Of a stretch of 64,000 nt of DNA, positions 46,540 to 55,745 are shown piece by piece. A program made the translations under genes and the position numbers. The notes under the pieces were generated by a model. That model was not told the DNA's origin. It searched no databases and saw only the letters and a list, made by a program, of their open reading frames with translations. Location: positions 674,908-738,907 of the forward strand of contig NZ_FKBS01000029.1 in NCBI RefSeq assembly GCF_900078315.1, given 5' to 3'. The DNA comes from Bordetella ansorpii (GTDB lineage Bacteria > Pseudomonadota > Gammaproteobacteria > Burkholderiales > Burkholderiaceae_B). The first letter of the stretch is position 1. Every line of letters starts with the position of its first letter.

Positions 46540-47133
46540 TCACTGCACCGGCAGTTGCGGCGCCGACACCCCGGCGCGGAAGGGATAACGGGCGTAGATG
46601 CGCGCCACGGCCTGGCCGACCTGCTCGGGCGACGGGGCCAATGCCGTATCGCCCACCAGCCCGACGCTGACGCCTTCCCACACCAGTTGCTTGCGGCGCG
46701 CGTCGACCACGTCGATGTTCAGGGTGCCTTCGGCATACTGCAGGTCGGGCCCGCCGAAGGGATGGCCGGGCCAGCCCGAGTAGAAGCCGGTGCGGTAGCC
46801 CCAGACCGGCAACGGCGCGCCGGCTCCGCCGGGCGCGCCCACGGATTTCTCTTCGACCTTGGCGCTGAAGTTGACCAGGAGGTCGGGGTCTTGCTCGGTG
46901 TAGGCATAGCCGCGCATTTCCATCTGGCCGCGCGCGGCGGCCTTCAGGCGGTCGGCCAGTTGCGTGCGGTAGCCCGGTTGGCCGGCATCGGCGTTCGCCG
47001 TGAAGCCGAAGGTGCGATAGCGCCCGAAATCGGCGTTGCGATCGTAATCGCTGCGGATGGACGGCCCCGAGGCGCAGGCGGCCAACAGGCCGCAGGCCCC
47101 GGCCAGCGCCAAGATGCGCGGCAAGGAAATCAT
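46540..47133 (-). CDS. DUF4136 family lipoprotein
   Basis: Protein of 197 residues with a lipobox (LALAGACGLLAACASGP, Cys about 20). DUF4136 features: an early SDYDRNADFGRYRTFGF motif, DPDLLVNFSAK in the middle, and EGTLNIDVVDARRKQLVWEGVSVGLVGD towards the end. Function is unknown; the family is common in envelope operons of proteobacteria. It is the first gene of a two-gene operon with the patatin gene. Confidence 0.85.
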   Translation of the reverse strand: MISLPRILALAGACGLLAACASGPSIRSDYDRNADFGRYRTFGFTANADAGQPGYRTQLADRLKAAARGQMEMRGYAYTEQDPDLLVNFSAKVEEKSVGAPGGAGAPLPVWGYRTGFYSGWPGHPFGGPDLQYAEGTLNIDVVDARRKQLVWEGVSVGLVGDTALAPSPEQVGQAVARIYARYPFRAGVSAPQLPVQ

Positions 47134-47216
47134 CGGTGGTCAGCTCCTGGAAGCAGCGCGGTCATGATGCCGCGAAGCCTGCCGGGACGCAACCGGGGCG
47201 TCTTCGATAATGGACA

Positions 47217-47255
47217 GGGCACCCTGCCCGCCGCGAAATGGCGGACAGGATGCCC
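47217..47255 (-). terminator. Terminator-like hairpin after the TrpXYZ-like operon
   Basis: On the minus strand a long stem pairs GGGCATCCTGTCCGCC with GGCGGGCAGGGTGCCC (47240-47255 and 47217-47232), with a 7-nt loop and one or two mismatches. It starts 10 nt past the ATPase stop. Confidence 0.6.
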
Positions 47256-47264
47256 CCGAACGCG

Positions 47265-48059
47265 TCAGCCCAGCAGCAGCGCGTCGTCGGCCAGCTGTTC
47301 GCCGCGCACGCGCTCGAACATGGCCAGCAGGTCCTTCACGTCCATGCCGCGGCGTTCATCGCCGGACACGTCCAGCACCACCTCGCCCTGGTGCAGCATC
47401 ACGGTGCGCTCGCCCACGTCCAGCGCCTGGCGCATGCTGTGCGTGACCATCATGGTGGTCAGCTTGCTTTCGGCGACGATGCGCGCCGTCAGTTGCAGCA
47501 CGAAGTCGGCGGTGCGCGGATCGAGCGCGGCGGTGTGTTCGTCCAGCAGCAGGATGCGCGACGGCTGCAGGGCCGCCATCAGCAGGCTGACCGCCTGGCG
47601 CTGGCCGCCCGACAACAGGCCGATGCGGTCGGTCAGGCGGTTCTCCAGCCCCAGGCCCAGCGTGGCCAGGCGGGCGCGGAAGTTCTCGCGCATGCTGGCC
47701 TTGACCGCGCGGGACAGTCCGCGCCGCGCGCCGCGCATCTGCGCCAATGCCATGTTCTCTTCGATGGTCAGGTCTTCGCAGGTGCCCGCCATCGGGTCCT
47801 GGAAGACGCGGGCCACCAGGTTGGAGCGTTCCCAGACGGGCCGGCGGGTGACGTCGTGGCCATCGATGCTGATGTTGCCGGTATCGACGGACAGGTCGCC
47901 CGACACGGCATTCAGGAACGTCGACTTGCCGGCGCCGTTCGAGCCGATCACGGTGACGAACTGGCCGCTGGGAATCTCCAGCGACAGCCCGCGCAGTGCG
48001 CGCGTCTCGATGGGCGTGCCGGCGTTGAAGGTGATGCGGAGGTCTTTTGCGCTGAGCAT
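47265..48059 (-). CDS. ABC transporter ATP-binding protein, TrpZ-like
   Basis: Protein of 264 residues with Walker A IGSNGAGKST, signature LSGGQRQAVS, Walker B RILLLDEHTAALDP and switch-His VTHSMRQAL. The unusual LDEHTAAL Walker-B extension is typical of the ATPases paired with ABC_sub_bind receptors. With the two following upstream genes it forms an importer whose nearest described relatives transport tryptophan or related compounds. It follows the permease by 3 nt. Confidence 0.88.
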   Translation of the reverse strand: MLSAKDLRITFNAGTPIETRALRGLSLEIPSGQFVTVIGSNGAGKSTFLNAVSGDLSVDTGNISIDGHDVTRRPVWERSNLVARVFQDPMAGTCEDLTIEENMALAQMRGARRGLSRAVKASMRENFRARLATLGLGLENRLTDRIGLLSGGQRQAVSLLMAALQPSRILLLDEHTAALDPRTADFVLQLTARIVAESKLTTMMVTHSMRQALDVGERTVMLHQGEVVLDVSGDERRGMDVKDLLAMFERVRGEQLADDALLLG

Positions 48060-48062
48060 GAT

Positions 48063-48962
48063 TTACCCCTTCTTGCCGGCCAGGCGGCGCTTGAGCATGG
48101 GAATCACCAGCGCGATCGTGACCAGCACCGCGGTGACCAGGTTGAGGTCCTGCGCCTGCAGGCCGATGAAATCGCTGTTCAGCGCCAGCGCGATGAAGAA
48201 GCGGTAGACGATGGCGCCGATGATGACGGCCAGCGTGGCCATGACCAGCTTGCGCGACGGCAGGATGCTCTCGCCCACGATGACCGCGGCCAGGCCGATG
48301 ACGATGGTGCCGATGCCCATCGAGATGTCGGCGCCGCCCTGCGTCTGCGCGAACAGCGCGCCCGCCAGGCCGACCAGCGCGTTGGACAGCGCCATGCCGC
48401 CCAGGATCATGGCGCCGGTGTTGACGCCCTGCACGCGGGCCATGCGGCCGTTGGAGCCGGTGGCGCGCATCGCCAGGCCGGTCTGCGTGCCGAAGAACCA
48501 GTCCAGCAGCAGCTTGGCGATGATCACGACAAACACCAGGATGACGGGACGCGCCACGTAGTCGCTGAGCCATTCGGGCTGCAGCAGCGTGAAGACGGTA
48601 GGTTCGGTGATCAGCGGCACGTTGGGCTTGCCCATCACGCGCAGGTTGATCGAATACAGCGCGATCATCATCAGGATGCTGGCCAGCAGGTCCATGATGC
48701 GCAGCCGCACGTGCAGCCAGCCGGTGACCAGGCCGGCGGCCGCGCCCGCGAACGTGGCGGCGACGGTCGAGGTGAAGGGATCGTAGCCCGCCGAGATCAG
48801 CGTGGCACAGACGGCGCCGCCCAGCGGGAAACTGCCGTCGACGGTCAGGTCGGGAAAGCGCAGCAGCCGGAACGAGATGAGTACGCCCAGCGCGACCAGG
48901 GCGAACACCAGGCCGATTTCCAGCGCGCCCAGCAATGAGAAAAGAGACATGAAAGAGAACAC
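48063..48962 (-). CDS. ABC transporter permease, TrpY-like
   Basis: Inner-membrane protein of 299 residues with about nine hydrophobic segments, of the branched-chain-amino-acid permease fold (LivH/RbsC-like). The segment RFPDLTVDGSFPLGGAVCATLISAGYDP near the N-terminus and NAGMALSNALVGLAGALFAQTQGG-like GGMALSNALVGLAGALFAQTQ are family signatures. It is flanked by the ATPase (3-nt gap) and the receptor gene (97-nt gap). Confidence 0.9.
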   Translation of the reverse strand: MFSFMSLFSLLGALEIGLVFALVALGVLISFRLLRFPDLTVDGSFPLGGAVCATLISAGYDPFTSTVAATFAGAAAGLVTGWLHVRLRIMDLLASILMMIALYSINLRVMGKPNVPLITEPTVFTLLQPEWLSDYVARPVILVFVVIIAKLLLDWFFGTQTGLAMRATGSNGRMARVQGVNTGAMILGGMALSNALVGLAGALFAQTQGGADISMGIGTIVIGLAAVIVGESILPSRKLVMATLAVIIGAIVYRFFIALALNSDFIGLQAQDLNLVTAVLVTIALVIPMLKRRLAGKKG

Positions 48963-49059
48963 GGCCGGCCGGGTCTCGTGAACGCGGTCGGCGCCTCCTT
49001 GGTTTCGTTAGGAAGAAGGCGGGCCGGCGGCCGCGTGGGCCGCCGTGCCCGATGCGGCA

Positions 49060-50034
49060 TTACTTGATGACTTGCGCGGCGGACTTGACCAGCGCGTCGG
49101 ACAGCGTGACGCCCTGCTTGGCAGCGGCGCCCGGGTTCACGTACAGCTCGAGCTTCGAGCTGGTTTCCGACGGGATGGCGCCGGGCTTCTCGCCCTTCAG
49201 GATGCGCACGACCATGCGGCCGGTCTGCATGCCTAGGTCTTTGTAGTTGATGCCCAGGGCGGCGATGGCGCCGCGCTTGACGCTGTCGGTATCCGACGCG
49301 ACCAGCGGGATCTTGGCATCGTTGCCGACCTTGACCAGCGCCTCGTAGGCCGACACGACGTTGTTGTCGGTGTTGGTGTAGATGACATCGACCTTGCCGA
49401 TCAGGCTGCGCGCGGCCGAGGCCACGTCCACCGAACGCGGCGCGGCGGCTTCGACCAGCGTCAGGCCGGCCTTGGGCAGCAGTTCCTGCATCTGCTTGAC
49501 CACCACCACCGAGTTGGCTTCGCCGGGGTTGTAGACCATGCCCACGCGCTTGGCCTGCGGCACGACCTTCTTGATGAGCTCGATCTGCTTGTCCAGGGCC
49601 AGCAGGTCGGACACACCGGTGACGTTGGTGCCGGAGGCCTGCATGCTGGGCACCAGCTGTGCCGCGACCGGATCGGTGACCGCCGAATAGACCACCGGCA
49701 CGTCCTTGGTGGCGGCCACGACGGCCTGCGCGGACGGGGTGGCGATGGCCACGATGGCGTCGGGACGGTCGCCGACGAACTTGCGGGCGATCTGCGCGGC
49801 GGTGCCCGTGTTGCCCTGGGCGCTTTGATACTGCCACTTCAGCGACTTGCCGGACACGTATCCGGCCTGCTTCAGCGCTTCCTGCACGCCGTCACGGACG
49901 GCGTCGAGCGCGGGATGCTCGACGATGGCGGTGATGGCCACCGACTTCTGTTGCGCCACGGCCGGCGCGGCATGGATGGCCGCGGCCAGCGCCAGTGCGC
50001 CCACCGTCAGAAAATGTTTTTTTCCGATCAGCAT
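49060..50034 (-). CDS. ABC transporter substrate-binding protein, TrpX-like (ABC_sub_bind)
   Basis: Periplasmic receptor of 324 residues with a signal peptide (GALALAAAIHAAPAVA, cleaved before QQKSVAITAIVEHPALD). The pattern IVEHPALDAVRDGVQEALKQAGY and GNTGTAAQIARKFVGDRPDAIVAIATPSAQAVVAATKDVPVVYSAVTDPVAAQLV is typical of ABC_sub_bind (DUF534) receptors; the best-studied members bind tryptophan or tyrosine. The ligand here is not proven. It is the first gene of the importer operon, downstream of sodC. Confidence 0.9.
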   Translation of the reverse strand: MLIGKKHFLTVGALALAAAIHAAPAVAQQKSVAITAIVEHPALDAVRDGVQEALKQAGYVSGKSLKWQYQSAQGNTGTAAQIARKFVGDRPDAIVAIATPSAQAVVAATKDVPVVYSAVTDPVAAQLVPSMQASGTNVTGVSDLLALDKQIELIKKVVPQAKRVGMVYNPGEANSVVVVKQMQELLPKAGLTLVEAAAPRSVDVASAARSLIGKVDVIYTNTDNNVVSAYEALVKVGNDAKIPLVASDTDSVKRGAIAALGINYKDLGMQTGRMVVRILKGEKPGAIPSETSSKLELYVNPGAAAKQGVTLSDALVKSAAQVIK

Positions 50035-50140
50035 TTCTTATGCTCCTTGCACCCTTTGGGTTGAATGACGGACATGCGCGGTCGCCGCCGGGTCCTCTCT
50101 CCACCCCGGCCAGCTGGCATGAGACGCGTAGTCTAACGCG

Positions 50141-50163
50141 CCCGGGGCGCGAAGCGCCCCGGG
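50141..50163 (-). terminator. UUCG-type hairpin between sodC and the TrpX-like gene
   Basis: CCCGGGGCGC (50141-50150) pairs perfectly with GCGCCCCGGG (50154-50163). On the minus strand the loop is a TTCG-type tetraloop. It is 74 nt after the sodC stop and may end that transcript, though there is no T-run. The gap 50035-50236 is otherwise empty. Confidence 0.5.
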
Positions 50164-50236
50164 GAATCCCTAAAGGTGATGGCCCCCACGCCGCGCGTGC
50201 GGCAAAAGGCTGTGCGGAACGACGGAGACAGCCCGT

Positions 50237-50764
50237 CTATTTCACGACGCCGCACACGATGCGCGCGCCGCCGCCGCCCAGCTTCTCGGGATGATCGGCG
50301 TGATTATCCCCCCCCGCATGCACCATCAGCGCATGACCCTTGAAGTCTGAAGCTTTCAGGCGCGGGGCCAGCACCGGATAGGTGGCCTTGCCGCCGGCCG
50401 CCACGTACAGGGCCGGCAGATCGCCCTTGTGGCCGCTGTCGTCGTACGGGCCCTTGTGCGCGCCCGTCTTGTCCGGGTCCCAGTGCCCGCCCGCGGCGCC
50501 GGCCGGGGCGGTCTTGCCGTCCACCGGCCCCGGATCGCACGAGCCGTTGGCGTGCAGATGGAAACCGTGCACGCCGGGCGGCAGCCCGAACAGGTCGGGC
50601 GTGAGCAAGGCCCCGTACTTGTTCTGCTCGATGCGGATCTTGCCGGCGGGCTGCTCCACGCCCTTCGGACTGACGAAGAACATTTCCACGGTCGTCTGCT
50701 CGGCGGCCATCGCCCCCGAAGACATGGCGGCCATCAGCGCGCCAGCCATCACAATCTTCCTCAT
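50237..50764 (-). CDS. sodC: Periplasmic Cu/Zn superoxide dismutase
   Basis: Enzyme of 175 residues with a signal peptide (MRKIVMAGALMAAMSSGAMA). Metal ligands are in place: GVHGFHLHANGSCDPG (Cu), HWDPDKTGAHKGPYDDSGHKGDLPAL (bridging His, Zn His residues and the Asp ligand region), and VHAGGDNHADHPEKLGGGG with the last Cu His. The Cys pair (SCDPG and RIVCGVVK) forms the conserved disulfide. The start at 50764 has GGAG 9 nt upstream. Confidence 0.95.
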   Translation of the reverse strand: MRKIVMAGALMAAMSSGAMAAEQTTVEMFFVSPKGVEQPAGKIRIEQNKYGALLTPDLFGLPPGVHGFHLHANGSCDPGPVDGKTAPAGAAGGHWDPDKTGAHKGPYDDSGHKGDLPALYVAAGGKATYPVLAPRLKASDFKGHALMVHAGGDNHADHPEKLGGGGARIVCGVVK

Positions 50765-50910
50765 CGCCTGCTCCCTGTTTGCGCCGCGCCGCGTGCGGTC
50801 CTGCCGCCACGGCGCCGGACGGGTGATCGGCTTTCCAGTGTAGGGATCCCGGCAGGCCGCAGGTTTGACATTCGGTAAATGGCCGAACGCACGCGCCCGG
50901 CCCCGCGCCG

Positions 50911-51879
50911 TCACTCCAGCGTCACCCCGGAATCCTTCACCACCTTGGCCCAGCGCGCGACTTCGCTGTTGACGAAGGTGCCGAAGGCCGGCCCGGCCAT
51001 GTCGGGGATGGCCGAGCCGTTGCTGGCCCAGATTTCCTTGATCTTGGCCGATTGCAGCGCCTTCGTGACGTGGGCCGTCATCTTGTCGACCGCCTCTTTC
51101 GGGGTGCCGGCCGGCGCCCACAGGGCATACCAGGTCGAGACCTCGTAGTTCGGCACGCCGGCCTCGGCGGCAGTGGGCACGTCCGGGAAGGACGGCGAGC
51201 GCTGTGGCGATGCGACCGCCAGCGGCTTGATGCTGCCGCCGCGGATGTGCGTGGCCGACGAGCCCAGGCCGTCGAAGGCCATGTCGACCTGGTTGCCGAT
51301 CAGCGCCGACAGCATCGGGCCCGCGCCCTGGTAGGGCACATCGACCAGCTTGATGCCGGTCTGCATGGCGAACAGCTCGCCGGCCAAGTGATGCGTGCTG
51401 CCCTTGCCCGCCGTGCCGAAATTGATCTGGCCGGGCCGCGCCTTCGCGTACTCGATCAGCCCCTTCAGGTCTTTCACGGGCAGCTTGGGATTGACCACGA
51501 TGACCTGCGGCGGCTGCGCCAATAGCGCGACCGGCACGAAATCCTTCTGGATGTCGTACTTCAGGCTCTTGTACAGGGAGGGGGCCAGCGCGTGGTGGGC
51601 GCCGCCCATGAAGAAGGTGTAGCCGTCGGGCTGCGCCTTGGCGGCGAAGGCCGCGCCGACGGTGCCGCCCGCGCCGCCCTTGTTGTCGATGACGACGCTC
51701 TGGCCCAGTTGCGAGCCCAGTTGCTGGGCCAGCGGCCTGGCGAAGGTGTCGGTGCCGCCCCCGGCGGGAAAAGGCACGACGATGGTAATGGGGCGTTCGG
51801 GCCACTCGGCCGCGGCGGGTGCGGACGAGAAGGCCGCGGCCAGCGCCAGGGCGGCCACGCCGATGGTGGGTTGTCTCAT
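50911..51879 (-). CDS. Bug-family (TTT) periplasmic solute-binding protein
   Basis: Periplasmic receptor of 322 residues with a signal peptide (MRQPTIGVAALALAAAFSSAPAAA). The Bug fold markers are WPERPITIVVPFPAGGGTDTFARPLAQQLG, VVIDNKGGAGGTVGA and FGTAGKGSTHHLAGELF, with DVPYQGAGPMLSALIGNQVDMAFDG. Bug receptors bind small carboxylates or amino-acid-like ligands. It lies downstream of the malonyl-CoA synthetase gene on the same strand, 196 nt away, so a malonate-type ligand is possible but unproven. No TctAB-like membrane genes are adjacent. Confidence 0.9.
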   Translation of the reverse strand: MRQPTIGVAALALAAAFSSAPAAAEWPERPITIVVPFPAGGGTDTFARPLAQQLGSQLGQSVVIDNKGGAGGTVGAAFAAKAQPDGYTFFMGGAHHALAPSLYKSLKYDIQKDFVPVALLAQPPQVIVVNPKLPVKDLKGLIEYAKARPGQINFGTAGKGSTHHLAGELFAMQTGIKLVDVPYQGAGPMLSALIGNQVDMAFDGLGSSATHIRGGSIKPLAVASPQRSPSFPDVPTAAEAGVPNYEVSTWYALWAPAGTPKEAVDKMTAHVTKALQSAKIKEIWASNGSAIPDMAGPAFGTFVNSEVARWAKVVKDSGVTLE

Positions 51880-52075
51880 GATGTCTCCTCTTTGGTACAG
51901 CGCAGGACGGGACGTGCGCCCGTCTTGTTATATGGCCGGCCTGGCCCGCGTGGGACCGGAACCGGATCGGTGAATCTGCAGCATCCAAAGCAACGCGCAA
52001 GGGTGAGGATGGGACTCCTGTTTCAAAGGGATGAGATGGCCGGCGGCGGGCTCGTCACCGCCGGCCCCGCAAGGG

Positions 52076-53617
52076 CTACAGCGCCTGGTAGGTATCGCGC
52101 AGCACGTTCTTCTGCACCTTGCCCATGGTGTTGCGGGGCAGTTGCTCGATGACGTGGATGCGCTTGGGCACCTTGAAATTGGCGATGCGCGACTTCAGTT
52201 CGGCCTGCATGGCCGCGGCGTCCAGCGCGGCGCCGGTACGCGGCACCACCACGGCCACCACCGCCTCGCCGAAATCGGGATGCGGCACGCCGATGACCGC
52301 CGACTCGGACACGCCCGGCATCTCGTCGATCAGCGTCTCGATCTCTTTCGGATAGACGTTGTAGCCGCCCGAGATGATCAGGTCCTTGCTGCGGCCCACG
52401 ATGGACAGATAGCTGTCGGGCGCGGCGCGGCCGCCGGCCTCGCCGCCCCAGCGGCCCACGTCGCCCGTCTTGAACCAGCCGCCCTCGGCGAACTCTTCGC
52501 GGGTCTTCTCCGGCATGCGCCAGTAGCCCGAGAACACATTGGGACCCCGCACCTGCACGTTGCCGATCTCGCCCGGGGCCAGCGGCGCGCCCGCGTCATC
52601 GACCACGCGGACCTCGACGCCCGGCAGCGGCTTGCCCACCGTGCCGCCCAGCCGCTCGCCTTCGCCAGCGTGATAGGGGTTCGAGGTCAGCATGACCGTC
52701 TCGCTCATGCCGTAGCGTTCCAGGATGGTCTGGCCGGTGCGCTCGCGGAAATCGTTGAAGGTTTCGGTCAGCAGCGGCGCCGACCCGGAGATGAACAGGC
52801 GCATGTTGCGGCACACCTGCCTGTCGAAGCGCGGCTCGGCCAGCAGGCGCACGTAGTACGTGGGCACGCCCATCATCACCGTGCTTTGCGGCAGGTAGCG
52901 CAGGGCCTGCTCGACGTCCAGCCTGGGCAGCCAGATCATGCGCGCGCCGGCCAGCAGCGCGCCGTGCGAGGCCACGAACAGGCCGTGCACGTGGAAGATC
53001 GGCAGCATGTGCAGCAACACGTCGTCGGCGCGCCAGCCCCAGTACTGGTGCAGCGTGCGCGCGTTGGAAGCGAGATTCTCGTGCGACAGCATGGCGCCCT
53101 TGCTGCGGCCCGTGGTGCCCGAGGTGTACAGGATGGCGGCCAGGTCGTCCGGCTGGCTTTGCACCGTGTCGAAGGTCTGCGGCATGGAGGCCGCGGCTTG
53201 CAGCAGCGTGCCGCCGCGGTGCTCGTCCAGCGTGTAGACGTGGGCGGTGCCTGCCTTGTCGGCGGCCCGCTTGACCCATTCCAGATTGGCGGGCGAGCAC
53301 ACCACCACGGCGGGCTCGGCGTTGCCGAGAAAATATTCGATCTCGGATTCGCGATAGGCGGTGTTCAGCGGCAGATAGACCAGACCCGCGCGCAGCGTGG
53401 CCAGGTACAGCAGCAGCGCTTCGGGCGATTTCTCGACCTGCACGGCCACGCGCGCGCCTTCGGGCAGATTCAGCGAATCCAGCAGATTCGCCAGGCAGGC
53501 GCTGGCGCGGTCGATGTCGTCCCAGGTGTAACGCAGGTCGGGCGTCTCCAGCGCGACCTTGCTGCGATCGGCGGGAAAGCCGCCTTCCAGCACGGCATAC
53601 AGATTGGCGTTGCTCAC
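52076..53617 (-). CDS. matB: Malonyl-CoA synthetase-like acyl-CoA ligase (MatB)
   Basis: Adenylate-forming ligase of 513 residues. The P-loop is ILYTSGTTGRSKGAMLSHENLA. Downstream are YGMSETVMLTSNPY, the hinge and adenylate Asp in WFKTGDVGRW, and the catalytic Lys in LPRNTMGKVQKNVLR near the C-terminus. The combination with malonyl-CoA decarboxylase two genes upstream marks it as a malonate:CoA ligase rather than a generic fatty-acyl ligase. The start is GTG at 53617 with GGAG upstream. The gap to the enoyl-CoA hydratase gene is only 5 nt. Confidence 0.82.
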   Translation of the reverse strand: MSNANLYAVLEGGFPADRSKVALETPDLRYTWDDIDRASACLANLLDSLNLPEGARVAVQVEKSPEALLLYLATLRAGLVYLPLNTAYRESEIEYFLGNAEPAVVVCSPANLEWVKRAADKAGTAHVYTLDEHRGGTLLQAAASMPQTFDTVQSQPDDLAAILYTSGTTGRSKGAMLSHENLASNARTLHQYWGWRADDVLLHMLPIFHVHGLFVASHGALLAGARMIWLPRLDVEQALRYLPQSTVMMGVPTYYVRLLAEPRFDRQVCRNMRLFISGSAPLLTETFNDFRERTGQTILERYGMSETVMLTSNPYHAGEGERLGGTVGKPLPGVEVRVVDDAGAPLAPGEIGNVQVRGPNVFSGYWRMPEKTREEFAEGGWFKTGDVGRWGGEAGGRAAPDSYLSIVGRSKDLIISGGYNVYPKEIETLIDEMPGVSESAVIGVPHPDFGEAVVAVVVPRTGAALDAAAMQAELKSRIANFKVPKRIHVIEQLPRNTMGKVQKNVLRDTYQAL

Positions 53618-53622
53618 CTTGT

Positions 53623-54444
53623 CTAGTCTCCGGTAAAGGTGGGGGACTGGCCGGCCAGGAAGGCGCGTACGCCCTCGCGGTGGTCGCGGCTGTCCGCATA
53701 GGAAAAATAATCGTCGTATTCGGCTTCCGACAGCGGCGCGGCATCGAGCAGCCGGCGCGACTGGCGTTTGTTGATGCGCGCGGCCAGCGGCGCACCGCGC
53801 TGGATGCCCGCCACGCAGTCTCGCACCGCATCGGCCAGCTCGCCATCGGGGACAGCCCGGGTCAAGAGGCCCAGGCGCAGCGCCTCGGACGCGCCGAACA
53901 CCCGCCCTTCCAGCAGGATGGCCAGCGTGGCGGCGCGGCCGGCCAGGGCCAGCAGGCCCTGCATCTCGTCGGGCGCCATGGGAAACCCCAGCCGGTTGAT
54001 GGGTACGCCGAAGCGCGCGGACTCGGCGGCGATGCGCAGGTCGCACTGGCTGGCAATCTCCAGGCCGCCGCCCACGCAGACGCCTTCGATTTCGGCCACC
54101 ACGGGATGCGGGCAATGCGCCACGGCGCGCAGCGCGGGCGCCAGCACCTCTCGGTGATAATGCCGCACGGCGGCCCGGTCGCCGCGCACCCGCGGAAACT
54201 CGCGGATGTCGGCGCCGGCCGCGAAGTTGCCGCCCTCGCCCGCGACCACCACGCAGCGCAGGCTGTCGTCGGCGGACAGGGCGTCGACGACCTGGCGCAA
54301 CTGCTGCCACATGGCCACGGTGATGGCGTTCAGGCGGCCGGGGTGCGATAGCGTGACCCGGGCGACCGGGCCGTCGCGCTGGACCAGGACACGGCCGGCG
54401 CCGGTTTCCGCGGCGCCTGTCCGCGCATCGCCCCGCGCCGTCAT
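53623..54444 (-). CDS. Enoyl-CoA hydratase/isomerase family protein
   Basis: Crotonase-fold protein of 273 residues. The oxyanion segments are NAITVAMWQQLR and GGNFAAGADIREFP; the second contains the usual GAD motif. EIEGVCVGGGLEIASQCDLRIAAESARFGVPINRLGF covers the catalytic Glu region. The substrate is uncertain; placement between malonyl-CoA decarboxylase (4-nt overlap) and malonyl-CoA synthetase suggests a role with a malonate derivative or methylmalonyl-like product. The first 20 residues are extra compared with minimal family members. Confidence 0.85.
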   Translation of the reverse strand: MTARGDARTGAAETGAGRVLVQRDGPVARVTLSHPGRLNAITVAMWQQLRQVVDALSADDSLRCVVVAGEGGNFAAGADIREFPRVRGDRAAVRHYHREVLAPALRAVAHCPHPVVAEIEGVCVGGGLEIASQCDLRIAAESARFGVPINRLGFPMAPDEMQGLLALAGRAATLAILLEGRVFGASEALRLGLLTRAVPDGELADAVRDCVAGIQRGAPLAARINKRQSRRLLDAAPLSEAEYDDYFSYADSRDHREGVRAFLAGQSPTFTGD

Positions 54445-55745
54445 ACCAGGCGCGAGATGGCGCGGCTGGCGGGCGGCTTGCCCTGGCCCAGGCGCGTCAG
54501 GTTCTCGTCCAGCTTGTCCAGCTCGTACAGGTAATTGACCATCATGCCGCAGGACTGCTGCAAGCCCTTCTCGGACACGTCGGCGGCCCAGTTGACGCGT
54601 TCGGCGCGCGCGCCGTTGCCCATGTGGAAGCGCGCCACGGGGTCCAGCGGCTGGCCGTTCTTCAGCGTCTGCACATAGTGCGCGGCCAGGCGCAGGCCGG
54701 CGCGGCGCAGCGCCTCGCTGGGCTTGCCCTTGGCCGACCGCGCCAGGCGCTCGGCCCAGCGCGCGCCATCCGGCGCGCCGGCGCTGACCTTGCTCTTGCT
54801 TTCACGCACGATCTGCTCGACCTCCTGCGCGGACAGCTTCGACAACCAGTCGCGCAGGCCCGGCATGGGCGACAGCGTGGCGAAGGACTTCAGCTTGGGC
54901 GCCTCTTCGAGCAGGCGCTCGATGACGCGCTTGAGCAGGAAGTTTCCGAAGCTGATGCCACGCAGGCCCGCCTGCGTGTTCGAGATGGAATAGAAGATCG
55001 CCCAGCGCGACTTGTCCATGTCGGGCGCGGGCGCCTGCGTGTCCAGCAGCGCCTGCACGTCGTCGGCCATCTGCGGCGAGAACGCGACCTCGACGAAGAT
55101 CAGCGGCACGTCGGGCATCTGCGGATGGAAATAGGCATAACAGCGGCGGTCGCCCGCCACGCGATGGCGCAGGTCGTCCCACGAGCGGATCTCGTGCACG
55201 GCCTCGTAGATGATCAGCTTCTCGAGCAGCGACGCCGGCGAATCCCAGGTCAGGCGGCGCAGCTCGAGCAGGCCCACGTCGAACCAGGCGGACAGCAGGC
55301 CTTCCAATTCCTTGTCCAGCGCCTGCACGCCCGCCACCTGCTTGCGCCAGCGCAGCATGTCGGCGCGCAGTTCGACCAGGAAGCGCAGGCCCTCGGGCAG
55401 GGCATTGAAGCGCTTGAACAGGCGCGCGCAGCCTTCGCCGCGCTCGCGGCTGGCCTCGGCCGCCTGGGCCAGCGCGCCCAGCATGGCGCGCCGCCGCTTG
55501 CCGTCGGCCGCCGTATAGCCGGCGCACCACAGGCGCGCCAGCTTGTTGGCGGCCACGTCGGTCAGGCGCGCGGCCAGCAGCGGCTCGACCGCGGCGGCGT
55601 CGGGCACCGGATCGCGTTCCCACAACCGGCTGATGCGAGCCATCAGGCCGCTGGCTTCGGCAACGTCATCCGGCGCGCGGGCCGGATCGGGGATTTCAGG
55701 GGCGCGCTGGGCGCGCGCGCGGGCGAGCGTTTCGGGGGCGGGCAT
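54441..55745 (-). CDS. matA: Malonyl-CoA decarboxylase (MatA/MCD)
   Basis: Enzyme of 434 residues that decarboxylates malonyl-CoA to acetyl-CoA. The N-terminal helical domain (about 40-170, with the CARLFKRFNALPEGLRFLVELRADML segment) and the C-terminal GNAT-like domain are both complete. In the latter, LKSFATLSPMPGLRDWLSKL carries the catalytic Ser context (usually LSPIPGF), and ARFHMGNGARAERVNWAAD is the conserved late motif. Its start overlaps the 3' end of the GntR gene by 50 nt and its stop overlaps the hydratase gene by 4 nt, so the module is one operon. Confidence 0.95.
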   Translation of the reverse strand: MPAPETLARARAQRAPEIPDPARAPDDVAEASGLMARISRLWERDPVPDAAAVEPLLAARLTDVAANKLARLWCAGYTAADGKRRRAMLGALAQAAEASRERGEGCARLFKRFNALPEGLRFLVELRADMLRWRKQVAGVQALDKELEGLLSAWFDVGLLELRRLTWDSPASLLEKLIIYEAVHEIRSWDDLRHRVAGDRRCYAYFHPQMPDVPLIFVEVAFSPQMADDVQALLDTQAPAPDMDKSRWAIFYSISNTQAGLRGISFGNFLLKRVIERLLEEAPKLKSFATLSPMPGLRDWLSKLSAQEVEQIVRESKSKVSAGAPDGARWAERLARSAKGKPSEALRRAGLRLAAHYVQTLKNGQPLDPVARFHMGNGARAERVNWAADVSEKGLQQSCGMMVNYLYELDKLDENLTRLGQGKPPASRAISRLV